The notes: generated from the letters alone by a model not told the origin. Positions 31,993 to 41,337 are shown, numbered from the stretch's first letter. The stretch is DNA of 63,397 nucleotides from Mesostigma viride (GCA_009746045.1 RPFO01000310.1:2684192-2747588), one strand, 5' to 3'. Made by a program: numbers and translations.

Positions 31993-32736
31993 TCATACAT
32001 CGTCGTAAAAGTCCTCGTCTAGTGCGAGTTCGATGCCGCATCCTTCACAAACTTGTTCGATGGTTCGGATATGTTCAGGGTTTACCTTGCCAGTCCGAAA
32101 GATGAATAAACGTTTTTGGTACCCCGGAAAGTAATGCCCGTAACTGAAGAGCTGTCCGATGCCCTTCATCCAATCTTTAGCTTCTTTCACTTCCACGATG
32201 ACGGGAGGGTCATGGGCAATGATGTCAATCACACCGGCAGGGCATTGTACTTCGCGCTCACTACCCGGCATGGCTTGTGACACTCGTTCTTGAACGGGTG
32301 ACTCTCTTTGTTGTACCGGTGGTTGCTTGGCCCATTCGACGACTTTGTCCACCAAATCGACATGGATCCACGCGCCTCGCTCGTCAACTGGGCCGGTCCT
32401 CATGATCTTCACCACGGGAAAAACTGTCTGAGGAGGGGTCGCCTCACCCCCCATGAGGCCCACACAGTGATGTGTTGACCTCTCCAGAGCCGATATGAAG
32501 GCCTTAGAACCGTCAAGACGAAACCAACTTTCGAAGCGCTTCTTCCCGTTGGACGCTGCCGCCGTCAAGTCCTGGGCATGGACCATTCGGTCGCTCTTCC
32601 GGACCTTGATTTCCTTCTTGGGGTCCACTTCCAGAATTGAACAGGGTTTCAGCGCAAACATCCAAAACGTGTCGGTCTCTCTCGCCAAGTCGAACAACGC
32701 GCGGGTGAAAGGAGCTCGACCACTGACGATCGCCAT
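31993..32736 (-). CDS. KilA-N domain protein with PD-(D/E)XK-like nuclease domain
   Basis: The 247-residue product starts at an ATG (32736). The N-terminal half ends in a KilA-N-like core, KIMRTGPVDERGAWIHVDLVDKVVEWAKQ (residues about 112-140), which in phages and large viruses binds DNA. After a short linker comes REVQCPAGVIDIIAHDPPVIVEVKEAKDW, then GIGQLFSYGHYFPGYQKRLFIF. The Asp of VIDI and the E-V-K of VEVKE fit a PD-(D/E)XK active site. The same C-terminal domain occurs in the gene at 39234-39955. Together this suggests a DNA-targeted nuclease. The KilA-N part lacks the full family length. The frame is intact. Confidence 0.75.
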   Translation of the reverse strand: MAIVSGRAPFTRALFDLARETDTFWMFALKPCSILEVDPKKEIKVRKSDRMVHAQDLTAAASNGKKRFESWFRLDGSKAFISALERSTHHCVGLMGGEATPPQTVFPVVKIMRTGPVDERGAWIHVDLVDKVVEWAKQPPVQQRESPVQERVSQAMPGSEREVQCPAGVIDIIAHDPPVIVEVKEAKDWMKGIGQLFSYGHYFPGYQKRLFIFRTGKVNPEHIRTIEQVCEGCGIELALDEDFYDDV

Positions 32737-32762
32737 GGTTGCAGATGGGAGCGTGGCGGCGG

Positions 32763-32894
32763 ATGTTTGGACGCCCGTTTCTCGTCCGCTTCCTTCCTGG
32801 CGGCCGCAAAACGGACGTGACCCTGTCCGCGGACGTCCGTGTGACTCCCGACGGATGGATCTCTGTGATCGATGTGATTAGAAATGCGAGTTAA
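32763..32894 (+). pseudogene. Truncated BRO-like N-terminus
   Basis: A short frame (43 codons) contains LSADVRVTPDGWISVIDVIRN and then stops. Nearly the same DNA (about 85 bp) occurs in reverse at 39860-39945 inside the BRO-like nuclease gene. Similarity ends abruptly at GAGTTA on both sides, so this is a copied gene fragment. Confidence 0.65.
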
Positions 32895-32904
32895 ATATAA
32901 CCCC

Positions 32905-32985
32905 TATTGAGTGATAGGGGCTTGTGGGGTACCGGGGAGCTATTATTGAGTGATGATGATTGAGTGATAATTGAGTGATAAAATA
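32905..32985 (+). repeat. ATTGAGTGATA repeats
   Basis: ATTGAGTGAT occurs about four times within 80 bases of a gene-free spacer. Confidence 0.75.
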
Positions 32986-33182
32986 TTGGAGTTTTTTTGA
33001 CTTTTTACTGACACCCGTCACGGGCTTACTGCCCCTTCTCAACCCCCGCCAACCTTGGCTCGAGGGTCGCCGGGCTTTAGAGGTGCTTTATAATGCTGGC
33101 ATCCGTCACCACCAGCCGTGGGGCTGCCGCCTACCGATCCCCTCCTACTCCCGAGCCTGGGGGTGCGATGGTTCGTGACGGG

Positions 33183-33413
33183 CGTGAAAAGTGTGACTTC
33201 CGTTTTGCTCAACCATGACCGACCGCGGACAGCGGGGTTGGGTGAGAACTGTGGGAGAAGGTTCGGCGTTCTGCCCAACTTTTATACCAAAAGCTTTTAA
33301 GAGTTGGGCAGAACGCGGGACCTCGAAAAGTCAAGCTCACCGCCCAGCGCGCACCCGGGTCGATGGGCGGCGTGAAAAATGTGACTTCCGTTTTGCTCAA
33401 CCATTACCGACCG
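33183..33413 (+). repeat. 45-bp direct repeats enclosing a perfect hairpin
   Basis: GCGTGAAAAGTGTGACTTCC and the following 25 bases at about 33181 recur at about 33369 with two or three changes. Between them GCGTTCTGCCCAACT (33266-33280) and its exact reverse complement (33302-33316) can form a 15-bp stem. No protein is supported from 32986 to 33610. Confidence 0.75.
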
Positions 33414-33610
33414 CAATTGGTGAGGTCGTGAGTCTCGATCTGGTGAGAGGGCGGGTAACTGCGGTGGTGCATGCAAATGGAAAATGAAATCGGATTGGAT
33501 CACACTTTATTGCACATTATAATAACACTTTATTGCCAGTTATCATCACCCTTTATTGCCAACATCCATTACTGCATCCGGTTGCATCAACCGACATACA
33601 ACAGGGTGAG

Positions 33611-34375
33611 CTAGTAGAGGTCGTTCCATCGGCCGATGAGGGAGCGCTCCTTGTTGTAGCGGAAGAAGGGGAACACCAGCGCGGGGCTCTGGCACATCTC
33701 CCTGCGCTCCGCCAGGCAGATGGGGCACTTGAGGTCCTCTGCGGGGTCGGCGTCGTCGAGCGCGACGGCCATGCACATGGCGCATATCGAGGGTGCGTGG
33801 GTGTGGTCGCCTTCCGTCACGGGCTCGTAGGCGTCCCAGCAGACCCCGGGGCAGCACGCGCACTTCCCCACCATGCGCGGGGCAAGGCTCCCCCGGCAAC
33901 GATACATGTTATCGAGGCTGGCATCAATTTCCTCGCGAAAAGAGGCAGAATAAGGGGGCGACCAGAAGGGATCGACCCTGTATGGCAGCCACGGCGACAT
34001 TTCGAGATGTCCCGGCAACAGCGGTTCGTAGGAGAATTCGGGGACGATCTCCATGGCGTTGCGCGTGTTGGCCGCCGGCCCCGAATTCCTCCTGGTTGAT
34101 ACGTAGAGCCGGATGGCCGCCTCCTTGGCGAGGGCCAGGTTGTGCACGGTGATAGCTCGCGGCGTCGAGGCGGCCGTGACGTGTTCCGAGGTGCAGAGGA
34201 GTCCTTTCGACAACCCGCGGCACTGCACGCACTGCGCGTACCTGCCACCCAGGAAATGGTTGGGATTCTTGCTCTCCTGGCACCGGCCGCATCGTACCGG
34301 CGTGTCCATTTTCATGTCCTGCTTCATCATCATGAATTCCTCCCTTATCTTGGCGGAATCGCGCGAGGCCCCCAT
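33611..34375 (-). CDS. Cys-rich zinc-binding protein, 254 aa
   Basis: The product starts at the ATG at 34375. Residues about 28-53 read RCGRCQESKNPNHFLGGRYA then QCVQC, a CxxC...CxxC zinc ribbon often seen in small viral and phage proteins. The C-terminal third has CRG, CACCPGVC, HTHAPSICAMC and LKCPICLAE, a dense Cys/His region that may be RING-like. Between them is a Trp/Pro-rich segment. It may act in transcription control or as a ubiquitin-ligase-like factor, but neither is shown. The 3' side has three CTTTATTG copies, possible transcript-end signals. The frame is intact. Confidence 0.65.
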   Translation of the reverse strand: MGASRDSAKIREEFMMMKQDMKMDTPVRCGRCQESKNPNHFLGGRYAQCVQCRGLSKGLLCTSEHVTAASTPRAITVHNLALAKEAAIRLYVSTRRNSGPAANTRNAMEIVPEFSYEPLLPGHLEMSPWLPYRVDPFWSPPYSASFREEIDASLDNMYRCRGSLAPRMVGKCACCPGVCWDAYEPVTEGDHTHAPSICAMCMAVALDDADPAEDLKCPICLAERREMCQSPALVFPFFRYNKERSLIGRWNDLY

Positions 34376-34931
34376 GGCTGCGTGCGTCGTTTGCGTGAAT
34401 GCCGAGGTCTGTCTACGGTCTGCCCAAAATGTAATGGACTCGACTCTTCTCTCGCTCTCCCCGGCGCCCCACGTGGCAGGTCGCCTATATCATGCATCCC
34501 TCGCGGCAAGGCCCGGCGCGCGCTCTGTGTGGCGCTCCCACGTGGCTGGGGGCGTTTCCCGCCTTCCGCGCTGTTCTCTCGCGGGTTCGGTCGGATAAGC
34601 TGACGGAGGCGTTTTCTCGCGGGCTCGGGTCGGGACAAGCTGGCGGGGTCCTTCGCCTGGTGGACTGACGTCACACGAGCACGATCCCGCTGGGTCCGAG
34701 AGGCGGTTACGGAAAGGGGCGGATGTGCATAAACAGGGGCGATACCCCGCGGGCCTCCAGGCCGCCTGACCGCTCCAAGATCGCAGTACACCAGGCCGTC
34801 TGACCGCTCTGCCACTCGCTTTCCCACTTGTCCTCACAGATCGCCTGCTGGGGCGTCAAGTCTTGCTACATTCATGGGTGCGTGTTCTCGTCGGCAAACC
34901 CCGTGACAGCGTGTGAGGGGGGGCGTTCTTC
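34376..34931. other. GC-rich spacer with small repeats
   Basis: I support no gene here. CTCGCGGGTTCGGTCGGATA (about 34576) is followed by a similar CTCGCGGGCTCGGGTCGGGA (about 34616). CAGGCCGCCTGACCGCTCC and CAGGCCGTCTGACCGCTCT lie about 34757 and 34791. Confidence 0.5.
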
Positions 34932-35440
34932 GTGGCAGGATGCTCTCGATTGCTGGATGTCGCATGAGGGCCGCATTCTCCGTGGCGAGATGGGAATCGG
35001 GATTCGATGCCGTATGAGAGCTGCATTCCTTGTGGCAGGACGTTGTCGATCGCTGGATGTCGTTTGAAGCCAGCATTCTCCGTGGCGAGATGGGAATCGG
35101 GATTCGATGCCGTATGAGAGCTGCATTCCTTGTGGCAGGACGTTCTCGATCGCTGGATGTCGTTTGAGGCCCGCATTCTCCGTGGCGAGATGGGAATCGG
35201 GATTCGATGCCGTATGAGAGCTGCATTCCTTGTGGCAGGACGTTGTCGATTGCTGGATGTCGTTTGAGGCCCGCATTCCTTGTGGCAGGACGTTGTCGAT
35301 CGCTGGATGTCGTTTGAGGCCCGCATTCCTTGTGGCAGGACGTTGTCGATTGCTGCATGTCGTGTGAGCCCCGCATTCTCCGTGGCAGGACGTTGTGGGG
35401 TGCTGGATGTCGTGTGAGCCCCGCGTTCTGTGGGGCAGGG
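34932..35440. repeat. 50-bp minisatellite with two alternating unit types
   Basis: About ten 50-bp units run here. Type A reads GCATTCTCCGTGGCGAGATG and continues GGAATCGGGATTCG. Type B reads GCATTCCTTGTGGCAGGACG and continues TTGTCGAT. The order is mixed A-B at the left, then B only at the right, with a hybrid last unit. Fifty is not a multiple of three, so the long minus-strand frames cycle through three different readings and are unlikely to be genes. Confidence 0.9.
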
Positions 35441-35546
35441 CTCGATGGCGCCCCTCGTGTTCGCCATGCAGGCTGATGGCCCGTGGCGCCACCTGATCTT
35501 CTCTCCTGTCTCGTGCTTTTCTCGCGTGCTTGATTTCGCTTTCCAG

Positions 35547-37340
35547 ATTCGCCGCGGGCAGACACGGACTCCCACGTTGTCGAGGGGCTGGCGGATGCTG
35601 CCGTCGCTCACCTCTTGCCCCTGGTGGCGGGCATGATCAAAGAGGGGGGCATTTTCGTGGTCAAGGTGCACCCTGATGGTATGATGCGCCAGGTGGGCTG
35701 GGAGGAGTTCACGGTGGACAACTCCGGCAGCATGGGGCTGTCGCCGATCCCCCCCCCTCCTCCTGCCACATCGATTCCGCGGAGGGGGGGCGCTCCGGTG
35801 GATGATGTCGGAGATGGCCTACGCCCTTACGGACATCTTGTCTCCCTTCATGGGGGTCGAGCGGGGCGTGGTCAGGCTGGGGCCGAAGGGGGTCCAGGCC
35901 CTCAAGAAGGCGGGGGTGGAGGCGCGCGTCGGGGCGGAGGCGGCGCCGGAACATCGGGGGGTCATCTACGCGGCGATGGGGGACGCCCTGCGCGAGACGG
36001 TCATGGGCGGCTACATGACGGCGGTCCGGGTGGCGACCGGCTATTCGGGCGGCGACAGGGTTTCTCTCACTTCGAAAGCCATCGAGCGCATGGTCTTCCG
36101 CGGGGAGGCCTACGTGGTGGAGGTCCACTCCGACGGCACCCTGCGGTCCGCCGGCATCGGGGCCTGGCGTGACAGCAAGAAGAACGTGATGCTGGTGGGC
36201 GCCCCTCCTCCCATGTCCTGCCACTCGATCTCGCCCGAGGGGCAGGCCGTGTTGGCCGAGGGGCGGAGTTTCAGGGAGCGTTTCCGGCGGTTGGTGGCGG
36301 ACATCCAGGGCCTGAACGGGGGGAGCTTCCAGCCCGTCATCCACTCCCCCACTCCCACCCGCCCCCCGCGTCCGGTGCAGGTCGGGGGCGCGCACCGGCG
36401 GGACGCCGCGACGAAGGAGATCGTGCTGGGATGGATGGATCACCTGCACAAGGCCTCGCGCGAGAACGACGAGGGGGAGTTTTGCCGCGTGGTCCGCGCG
36501 CTCCAGGGGGTGCTGTGCCCGGGGGACAAGCCCGCCAAGCGCCAGGCCATCGTGGAGGGGATCGACCTGTTCGTGTGGTGCGCGGAGCCGGGCGGGGACG
36601 GCGGCAAGGGCGGCAAGGGGGGCGGGCGGTTCACGCCGCAGCGCGCGACCGCCGTGCGCATGCTGTTTCCGGTCGACAACGGGGCCGACATGGCCGAGGA
36701 TACCCACGGGCGGCGTCCCGTTGTGCAGGCCCTGTACATGGTGGCGCGGGGGCAGGTGGACAAGGCCGTGAACAGCCTGGCGGCGGCGGGGTGGGTGTTC
36801 GCCGACGCGTACGGCTCGCGTCCGGGCCTCGTCTTCATGATCACGGCGCTGTTCCTGTTCCGGCGGTGCTACTGGCACGACCATTTCGTCACGATGTTCG
36901 ACGCGTACAGGCGCCTGACGAGCGTCCCCGCCACCGGGCAGGAGGTGGAGGCCCTGTTCAAGAAGGTGAGCGAGCGGTTCGCCAAGGCCCCGGCGGGGAG
37001 GTGGCCCGAGGACGTGGCCGAGCTGATGCTGCCGTACTCGAGCTTCATCGAGGTGGAGCGCACGGCGCGCGCCGACATGCACGCCGTCCGGACGGGGGAC
37101 ATGAGCGGGTACGACGGATGGGGCGCGCGCGTCCTGGGCGACATGCGGGCGTTCTTCGACGACCGTCGCAGGCAGGTGGTATCCGCTCACCTGCTGATGG
37201 ATAAGCACGAGCAGTCGTGTCATATGTCGTACACGGGGGTCCGGTTCGCGCGCCAGCTGTCCGCCATCTGTCAGGGGTCTGGGTTTGATTTGTGGACGGA
37301 GTTGTGCGATGAGAGCGGGCGGGGGTCCGTCCTGGTGTAG
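35547..37340 (+). CDS. Hypothetical viral protein, about 590 aa (frameshift)
   Basis: Not recognised. A good coding frame runs from at least 35600 (VEGLADAAVAHLLPLVAGMI, then GGIFVVKVHPDGMMRQVGWEEF). It shifts near the poly-C or poly-G runs at 35751-35790 and continues from 35802 to 37340. A similar block, EAYVVEVHSDGTLRSAGIGAW, recurs later, so the protein seems to hold two copies of an about 25-residue motif. Further on are helical stretches (EIVLGWMDHLHKASRENDEG; RPVVQALYMVARGQVDKAVNSL) and no membrane span. The second frame alone gives 512 residues from an ATG at 35802. Start uncertain; role unknown. Confidence 0.6.
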
Positions 37341-37399
37341 TGGCTCGCTGACTTCCCCTTCTCCCCGCCGGTGGTGCTTGCGCGCAGGGGGGGCTCTGC

Positions 37400-38139
37400 C
37401 GGGACCCGCCGCCGCCGCCGCCGCCGCCTCCTCCTCCTCCCCCGCCGCCTCCTCCTCCCCCGCCGCCTCCTTTCGCTGCCACCGGGTGGGAGACGGTCCA
37501 GGACACCGCGCGCGACCCCGTTCCCGAGCCCCCGGTCGATGTGATGTTCCAGGCATTGCCCCCGATCGCCCTGCGGATCATCCTGGAACGCATCTGGCCG
37601 CTGGGCGCGGGATCTGCCCCGAGATGGACGAGGTCTACTGGGAGATCTGCAGGTACAGACAACCCGCCGAGAAGCTCGAAAAGGAAGTGCGCGAGGAACT
37701 GCTGTACCGCAAGGAGAATGGGGATCGCCGCCGGTTCGGCGGGCGGGAGGACGGGCAGCTGGAGGCCGTCTTGAAGTTGATATGCCCCGATCGCTTCATG
37801 GAGTGCTTGGACGCGCTGGAGACGCCGAGGGCGAGGAAGGAGGAGAAGCTGTGGATCCTGTGGGACAAGGTTCGCGAGGGGCTGGCCAGGCACGGGAAGA
37901 GGGTCAGCCGTTCGAAGATGAAGAGTATCCGAGAGCGGCTCTTCGACTGTCTGGGTTCGAGCAAGACTTTCGCCGACAGGTCCTTCTCCTTTGTGGTCAA
38001 GTGCCACAACGTCATGACGGCCAAGTGGAGGCATCAGGGGCGCGCCATCCCCAGCTCGCCCGCGTGGGAGTGGGGCTGGTGGTCCCAACTGAGCAGCGAC
38101 CACGCGGTGTCGCACGCCGAGTTGACTGTTTTGGAGTGA
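37400..38139 (+). CDS. F-box-like helical protein (frameshift)
   Basis: Upstream, a Pro-rich frame leads to FAATGWETVQDTARDPVPEP and MFQALPPIALRIILERIW, which resembles an F-box (LPxxxxxxIL). After a shift near 37605 the frame continues as ICPEMDEVYWEICRYRQPAEKLEKEVREEL to the stop at 38139. The second half is charged and helical (KEEKLWILWDKVREGLARHG) with a Trp-rich end (WEWGWWSQLSS). In algal viruses F-box-like proteins recruit substrates to ubiquitin ligases; this is only suggested here. The start is not fixed. If the frameshift is real, only the part from 37623 could be made. Confidence 0.5.
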
Positions 38140-38290
38140 TTCAGTTTTTGGACTGTCGTGATGATTATGTGCATTATTTTTTGTAGGGCTTGCGACTGTT
38201 TGTGGCTTTGTCAGCGAATGCGTGATGCGTTCATGGGGTGATACAGTGTGAAATGGGGTAATAAATATGATTCGATTTGATCAATGGAAG

Positions 38291-39175
38291 TCACGTTTTT
38301 ATGCACTTGGCCTGCTTGGCCTCCGCCAGCAGCCTCTGGTTGGCGCGGTGCTCCTCTCTCTTGCGCTTGTTCTCTAGGGCGAAGGAGCGGTCCTGGGGCC
38401 GCCTCGCCTCCTCGTGCATTTTCAGTCTCTCGAACACGGGGAATAGCTCCTTGCCTATGTTGTCCATGCTGGCGACGGGGTCCTCGCCCCTCTTTATCGC
38501 GGACTGGTTGAGCACGTTCATGAGGTCGATGCCCACGTTGACGGACTCCGTGAAGTAGTCGCGGGTGGAGTCGCCCTTCTTCATCGCGTGCAGCTGGCGG
38601 ATGTCGTAGGTGCGCATGCCGGTCGCGGTGTAGTTCTCGGTCTCGTTTATGTGCGCGTAGACCCTGGCCGGGTTGGCGGCCGTGGAGGGGGCGCCGCTCT
38701 CCTTGACGGCCTGCATGTGGCTCTTGGTGGAGTCGCAGCTCTTCACGCGCTTGTCGCTGGCGAGCTGCAGGTCCCTGGCGTCCGCGCGCGCGTAGATCTC
38801 GTCGGCCAGCGAGCGGTCCAGGTCCAGGTACCGCTCGTAGAGCAGCCCCAGCCGGTCCCGGAAGGAGGCCGCCTTCTTACATGGAAGTAACTGGATAATT
38901 CTGATAGCGCCTGCTCGATCGGTCACCGGCGTGTCTCGCTGGCCCTGGCCAGAAAAACGGTAGTTGTCCACAGCCTGGACAACTTTATCGTTCTGCCAAT
39001 CTCTTGCCAAGTCCCCAAAGACCTGCCTGGGGTTCTTCATCCCGATGCTTGATATCAGATCGTAGACCGAGATCTTGCCATCTGGCGTTACCCTGATCTT
39101 ATTAGCGAAGGGGTCCTCCATGCCCTCAGGCAGGGACTTGGACGGCTGTAGGTATGCCACGACGGTCTGAGCCAT
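38291..39175 (-). CDS. BRO-like DNA-binding protein, 294 aa
   Basis: The ATG at 39175 starts MAQTVVAYLQPSKSLPEGME; the same frame is open to a GTG at 39181. Residues 30-100 read IRVTPDGKISVYDLISSIGM ... YRFSGQGQRDTPVTDRAGAIRIIQLLP. This is a DNA-binding module (BRO-N or KilA-like) found in many large DNA viruses, with the F(P/S)GQGQ.(D/E)TPV signature. A helical linker and a basic C-terminus (RKREEHRANQRLLAEAKQAK) follow. A single intact frame, ending 38291. The likely role is DNA binding or transcription control (family knowledge). It lies tail-to-head with the related gene at 39234. Confidence 0.75.
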   Translation of the reverse strand: MAQTVVAYLQPSKSLPEGMEDPFANKIRVTPDGKISVYDLISSIGMKNPRQVFGDLARDWQNDKVVQAVDNYRFSGQGQRDTPVTDRAGAIRIIQLLPCKKAASFRDRLGLLYERYLDLDRSLADEIYARADARDLQLASDKRVKSCDSTKSHMQAVKESGAPSTAANPARVYAHINETENYTATGMRTYDIRQLHAMKKGDSTRDYFTESVNVGIDLMNVLNQSAIKRGEDPVASMDNIGKELFPVFERLKMHEEARRPQDRSFALENKRKREEHRANQRLLAEAKQAKCIKT

Positions 39176-39233
39176 GTTCACATTCCTGCAATGGCAGAAG
39201 AAATATTAACCCTTGAGATAAACGCGCCGCCCC

Positions 39234-39955
39234 TCAACCTACAATGTTTGGGTCCTGTAACTGGATGCCAGCATCCAAAGTGAGGTGGATGTTGTGCATG
39301 TCGCAGACCTCCTTGAATACCAGCAGCCTCTCTGCGGTGACGTTGAGGGAGGCGGGAGTGCGAAACAGATGCAGCCTCTTCGTATAGTCCGGGTAGTCGA
39401 GGCCGTACCCCAGAAGTTGACCGATGCCGCCCAAGGCGGAACTGAACTCTTTCACCTCGATCAGCAGCTTGGTATCGCGGCACAAGATGTCTATTATACC
39501 GGCCCGGCACTTCACCTCTCGCTCCCCTTCCAGCTCCTCCGCGAGGTCGGCCTGGACATCCTTTTCGACCCCCTGCTTTCTCTTCCTTGTCGAGGAGAAA
39601 GCGAGAGCTACTGCCAGGAATTCATCCAGGGTCTTTGCGCTTGTCAACCTTTCCGTGCATTTCTGACGAAAAGGCAAGAGATACACAATTTCCTTCATAC
39701 CTTCAACATTGATTACCGGTGTCTCCCTTTGTCCCTGTCCAGGGAATTTCCAAAGGGGGTAGACTTCAGCTCTTTGTGCTCCTGTTGTAGCCTTAAAAAA
39801 CAGTGACTCGCCTGTCTTTGCGCATCCGGCACGCGGCCTGAGATGTCAGTATAACTCACATTTCTAATCACATCGATCACAGAGATCCGTCCGTCGGGAG
39901 TCACACGGACGTCCGCGGACACGGTCGCGTCCGTTTTGCGGACGTTTGCGGACAT
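39234..39955 (-). CDS. BRO-like and PD-(D/E)XK-like nuclease fusion (frameshift)
   Basis: The ATG at 39955 gives MSANVRKTDATVSADVRVTPDG, then ISVIDVIRN. The frame must change between about 39765 and 39830, for example at the A6 run 39795-39800. It then reads KFPGQGQRETPV and MKEIVYLLPFRQKCTERLTS. The C-terminal domain (REVKCRAGIIDILCRDTKLL, then IEVKE and GIGQLLGYGLDYPDY) is the same nuclease-like domain as in the KilA-N gene at 31993-32736, with Asp and E-V-K in place. So two different DNA-binding modules were joined to one nuclease type. If the shift is real, the gene is broken. Confidence 0.65.
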
Positions 39956-40045
39956 CTTCTTGGCGGATGCGGGTCCAGTGTGCACGCGAACTCCTCGCGT
40001 CCTCCTTTTATTTCATTCCTATTCTTCCAGGTAAACACGGGATAC
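39956..40045. other. Divergent spacer between the BRO-nuclease gene and the SIM-like gene
   Basis: A short region with TTTTATTTCATTCC near 40006. It must hold promoters for both directions. Confidence 0.35.
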
Positions 40046-40055
40046 AAAAATTATC
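40046..40055 (+). promoter_or_regulatory. Candidate viral promoter element AAAAATTATC
   Basis: This A-tract plus ATC motif lies 19 bases before the ATG at 40075. Confidence 0.3.
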
Positions 40056-40074
40056 GCCTCGACATATAAGCGGG

Positions 40075-40610
40075 ATGACGAGACGCGGCTCTGTCACTAA
40101 TTCCAAGGTCCGCCGCCGCGCACACAGGGTGCGCGCCTCCGACGAGACGGGTAAGAGTAGCGGCGCCCCGCGGCGCCCCCGATTCTCTACATCGACAGCC
40201 CGGATGACGTACACCCCTCCCCGGGCACGGCCGAAGCGGTCCAGGGCGCCTGCTCCTGCCAACCCTCCCCCTCGCCCCCCGCCCCTCCTCCCAGGCGCAC
40301 GCCATTTATCGATCTCACGCGCGACATCATCGACCTCACAGGAGACGATGACGATGTCCAAGTGGTCCCGCCCCCGCCCCCGCCGCGCCCGTTGTCGCTA
40401 GCCGAACAGTGGCCGAGCAGGCGTCTCCCTCCCACTTGGCGCTTCGAGCTCCCGAGCCAGAAAACCTACCTCTCCAACACGCCCCGCTCGAACACCGCTT
40501 CCTCTTCGCTTATGCCGCCCCCCCCGCGCACCGTCCGCCCTGTTCGCACCGATACGATGAGCTACAAGCGCCTGCAGGCCAAGAGGAGGGGGCGTTGGCT
40601 ACCGGGGTGA
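40075..40610 (+). CDS. Pro-rich protein with SUMO-interaction-like motifs (frameshift)
   Basis: The ATG at 40075 opens a basic N-terminus (MTRRGSVTNSKVRRRAHRV). The frame must change near the CGCCCCCG at about 40170. It then runs PILYIDSPDDVH, a Pro/Ala-rich part, TPFIDLTRDIIDLTGDDDDV and a Pro run, ending RTDTMSYKRLQAKRRGRWLP at 40610. The IDLT and IIDLTGDDDD pair, with acidic flank, looks like two SUMO-interacting motifs as in SUMO-targeted ligases. A link to host SUMO is an inference. Without the shift the region would give only short products. Confidence 0.5.
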
Positions 40611-40795
40611 GAAGAATGCGAAGGTTACTGTTGGCCCGCCTCCGAAGGCCCGACCCGCTGGTCCTGGACCAGCCCTTGGAGGCTCCGGATGCCCTCGTCC
40701 TGTGCACGGCGCAACGAGACGAGCGCCCCTTGCAGCGACCCCTGCACCTCCTGCCTACGAGCGTGTATTGCTGGCACCGCACCATGATGGCGCGT
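40510..40795 (-). CDS. Small Cys/His zinc-module protein
   Basis: From the ATG at 40795 (an upstream in-frame ATG is at 40806) the product starts MVRC and has the pattern C-x6-GRR-C-x3-C-x6-CAVH. The plus-strand gene at 40915 has the identical spacing with CAIH. Such short Cys/His modules are frequent in giant viruses, I believe the type called DUF5763, though the name is from memory. Only the first 40 residues look structured. The rest overlaps the 3' end of the 40075 gene on the opposite strand and may be shorter in reality. It probably binds zinc. Confidence 0.5.
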
Positions 40796-40880
40796 AACTG
40801 TCTCATAGAAAAAAACACGCGGTCCTGCCGGTCACGGTGTGCGGCCGGCTTCCGAAGCCAGCTCCCTCCGAGTCTGCATT

Positions 40881-40890
40881 AAAAAATCTC
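40881..40890 (+). promoter_or_regulatory. Candidate viral promoter element AAAAAATCTC
   Basis: It lies 24 bases before the ATG at 40915 and matches the element before 29152 and 41338. Confidence 0.4.
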
Positions 40891-40914
40891 TGTATTACTC
40901 CAGACGCGACAGTG

Positions 40915-41284
40915 ATGGCAAAGTGCACAGGAAAAACGCAGTCGGGGCGGGGGTGCCGTAACATGTGCCGCCCGGGTCAGGGCAGGTGCGCGATCCACCG
41001 CCGCCCCAGGCAACACGATGTCCGCGCCAAGAAGTCGGTCGGCCCCCCAAGCCGGTGACCCCGGGAAGTTGTGGGATGCGCCGTTCAGCCCCTATTCCAA
41101 TGTTGTCGATATGCAGATCACCAACCTCTCGCGGATCCTCGCGTATGAGGGGGATCGTCTTGATAAGGCCCACGCAGATGACATCCGAGAGCTAATTAAT
41201 CGTCTCACACAACATCGATCGACTCTCAATACGTCCACATCACAGCACTTCCCGCCGTCGAGCCTGTATCGCGTAGGCGGCTAG
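40915..41284 (+). CDS. Small Cys/His zinc-module protein, with possible helical C-terminus
   Basis: The ATG at 40915 starts MAKCTGKTQSGRGC, with the module C-x6-GRG-C-x3-C-x6-CAIH. This frame stops at 41058. A second frame overlapping it continues PGKLWDAPFSPYSNVVDMQI, NLSRILAYEGDRLDKAHADD to 41284, which looks like a real helical protein. A shift at the C6 run near 41045 would join them into one protein of about 120 residues. The paired minus-strand relative lies 120 bp away, head to head. The role is unknown; zinc binding is likely. Confidence 0.55.
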
Positions 41285-41297
41285 GATCGAGGCGGAC

Positions 41298-41311
41298 AAA
41301 AAAGTAATCTC
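41298..41311 (+). promoter_or_regulatory. Candidate viral promoter element AAAAAAGTAATCTC
   Basis: It lies exactly 26 bases before the ATG at 41338, the same spacing as the copy before 29152. Confidence 0.4.
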
Positions 41312-41337
41312 AGCCATAGGTATACGCTCGATCGGAG

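Noticed and set aside
34760-34830. tRNA-like box A (TGGCAGAGCGG on the minus strand)
   Set aside because: No box B and no cloverleaf could be drawn; likely chance within a small repeat.
34932-35440. CRISPR-like array
   Set aside because: Units are contiguous with no unique spacers.
34834-35671. Three overlapping minus-strand frames of 200-270 codons
   Set aside because: Readings of the 50-bp minisatellite in its three phases.
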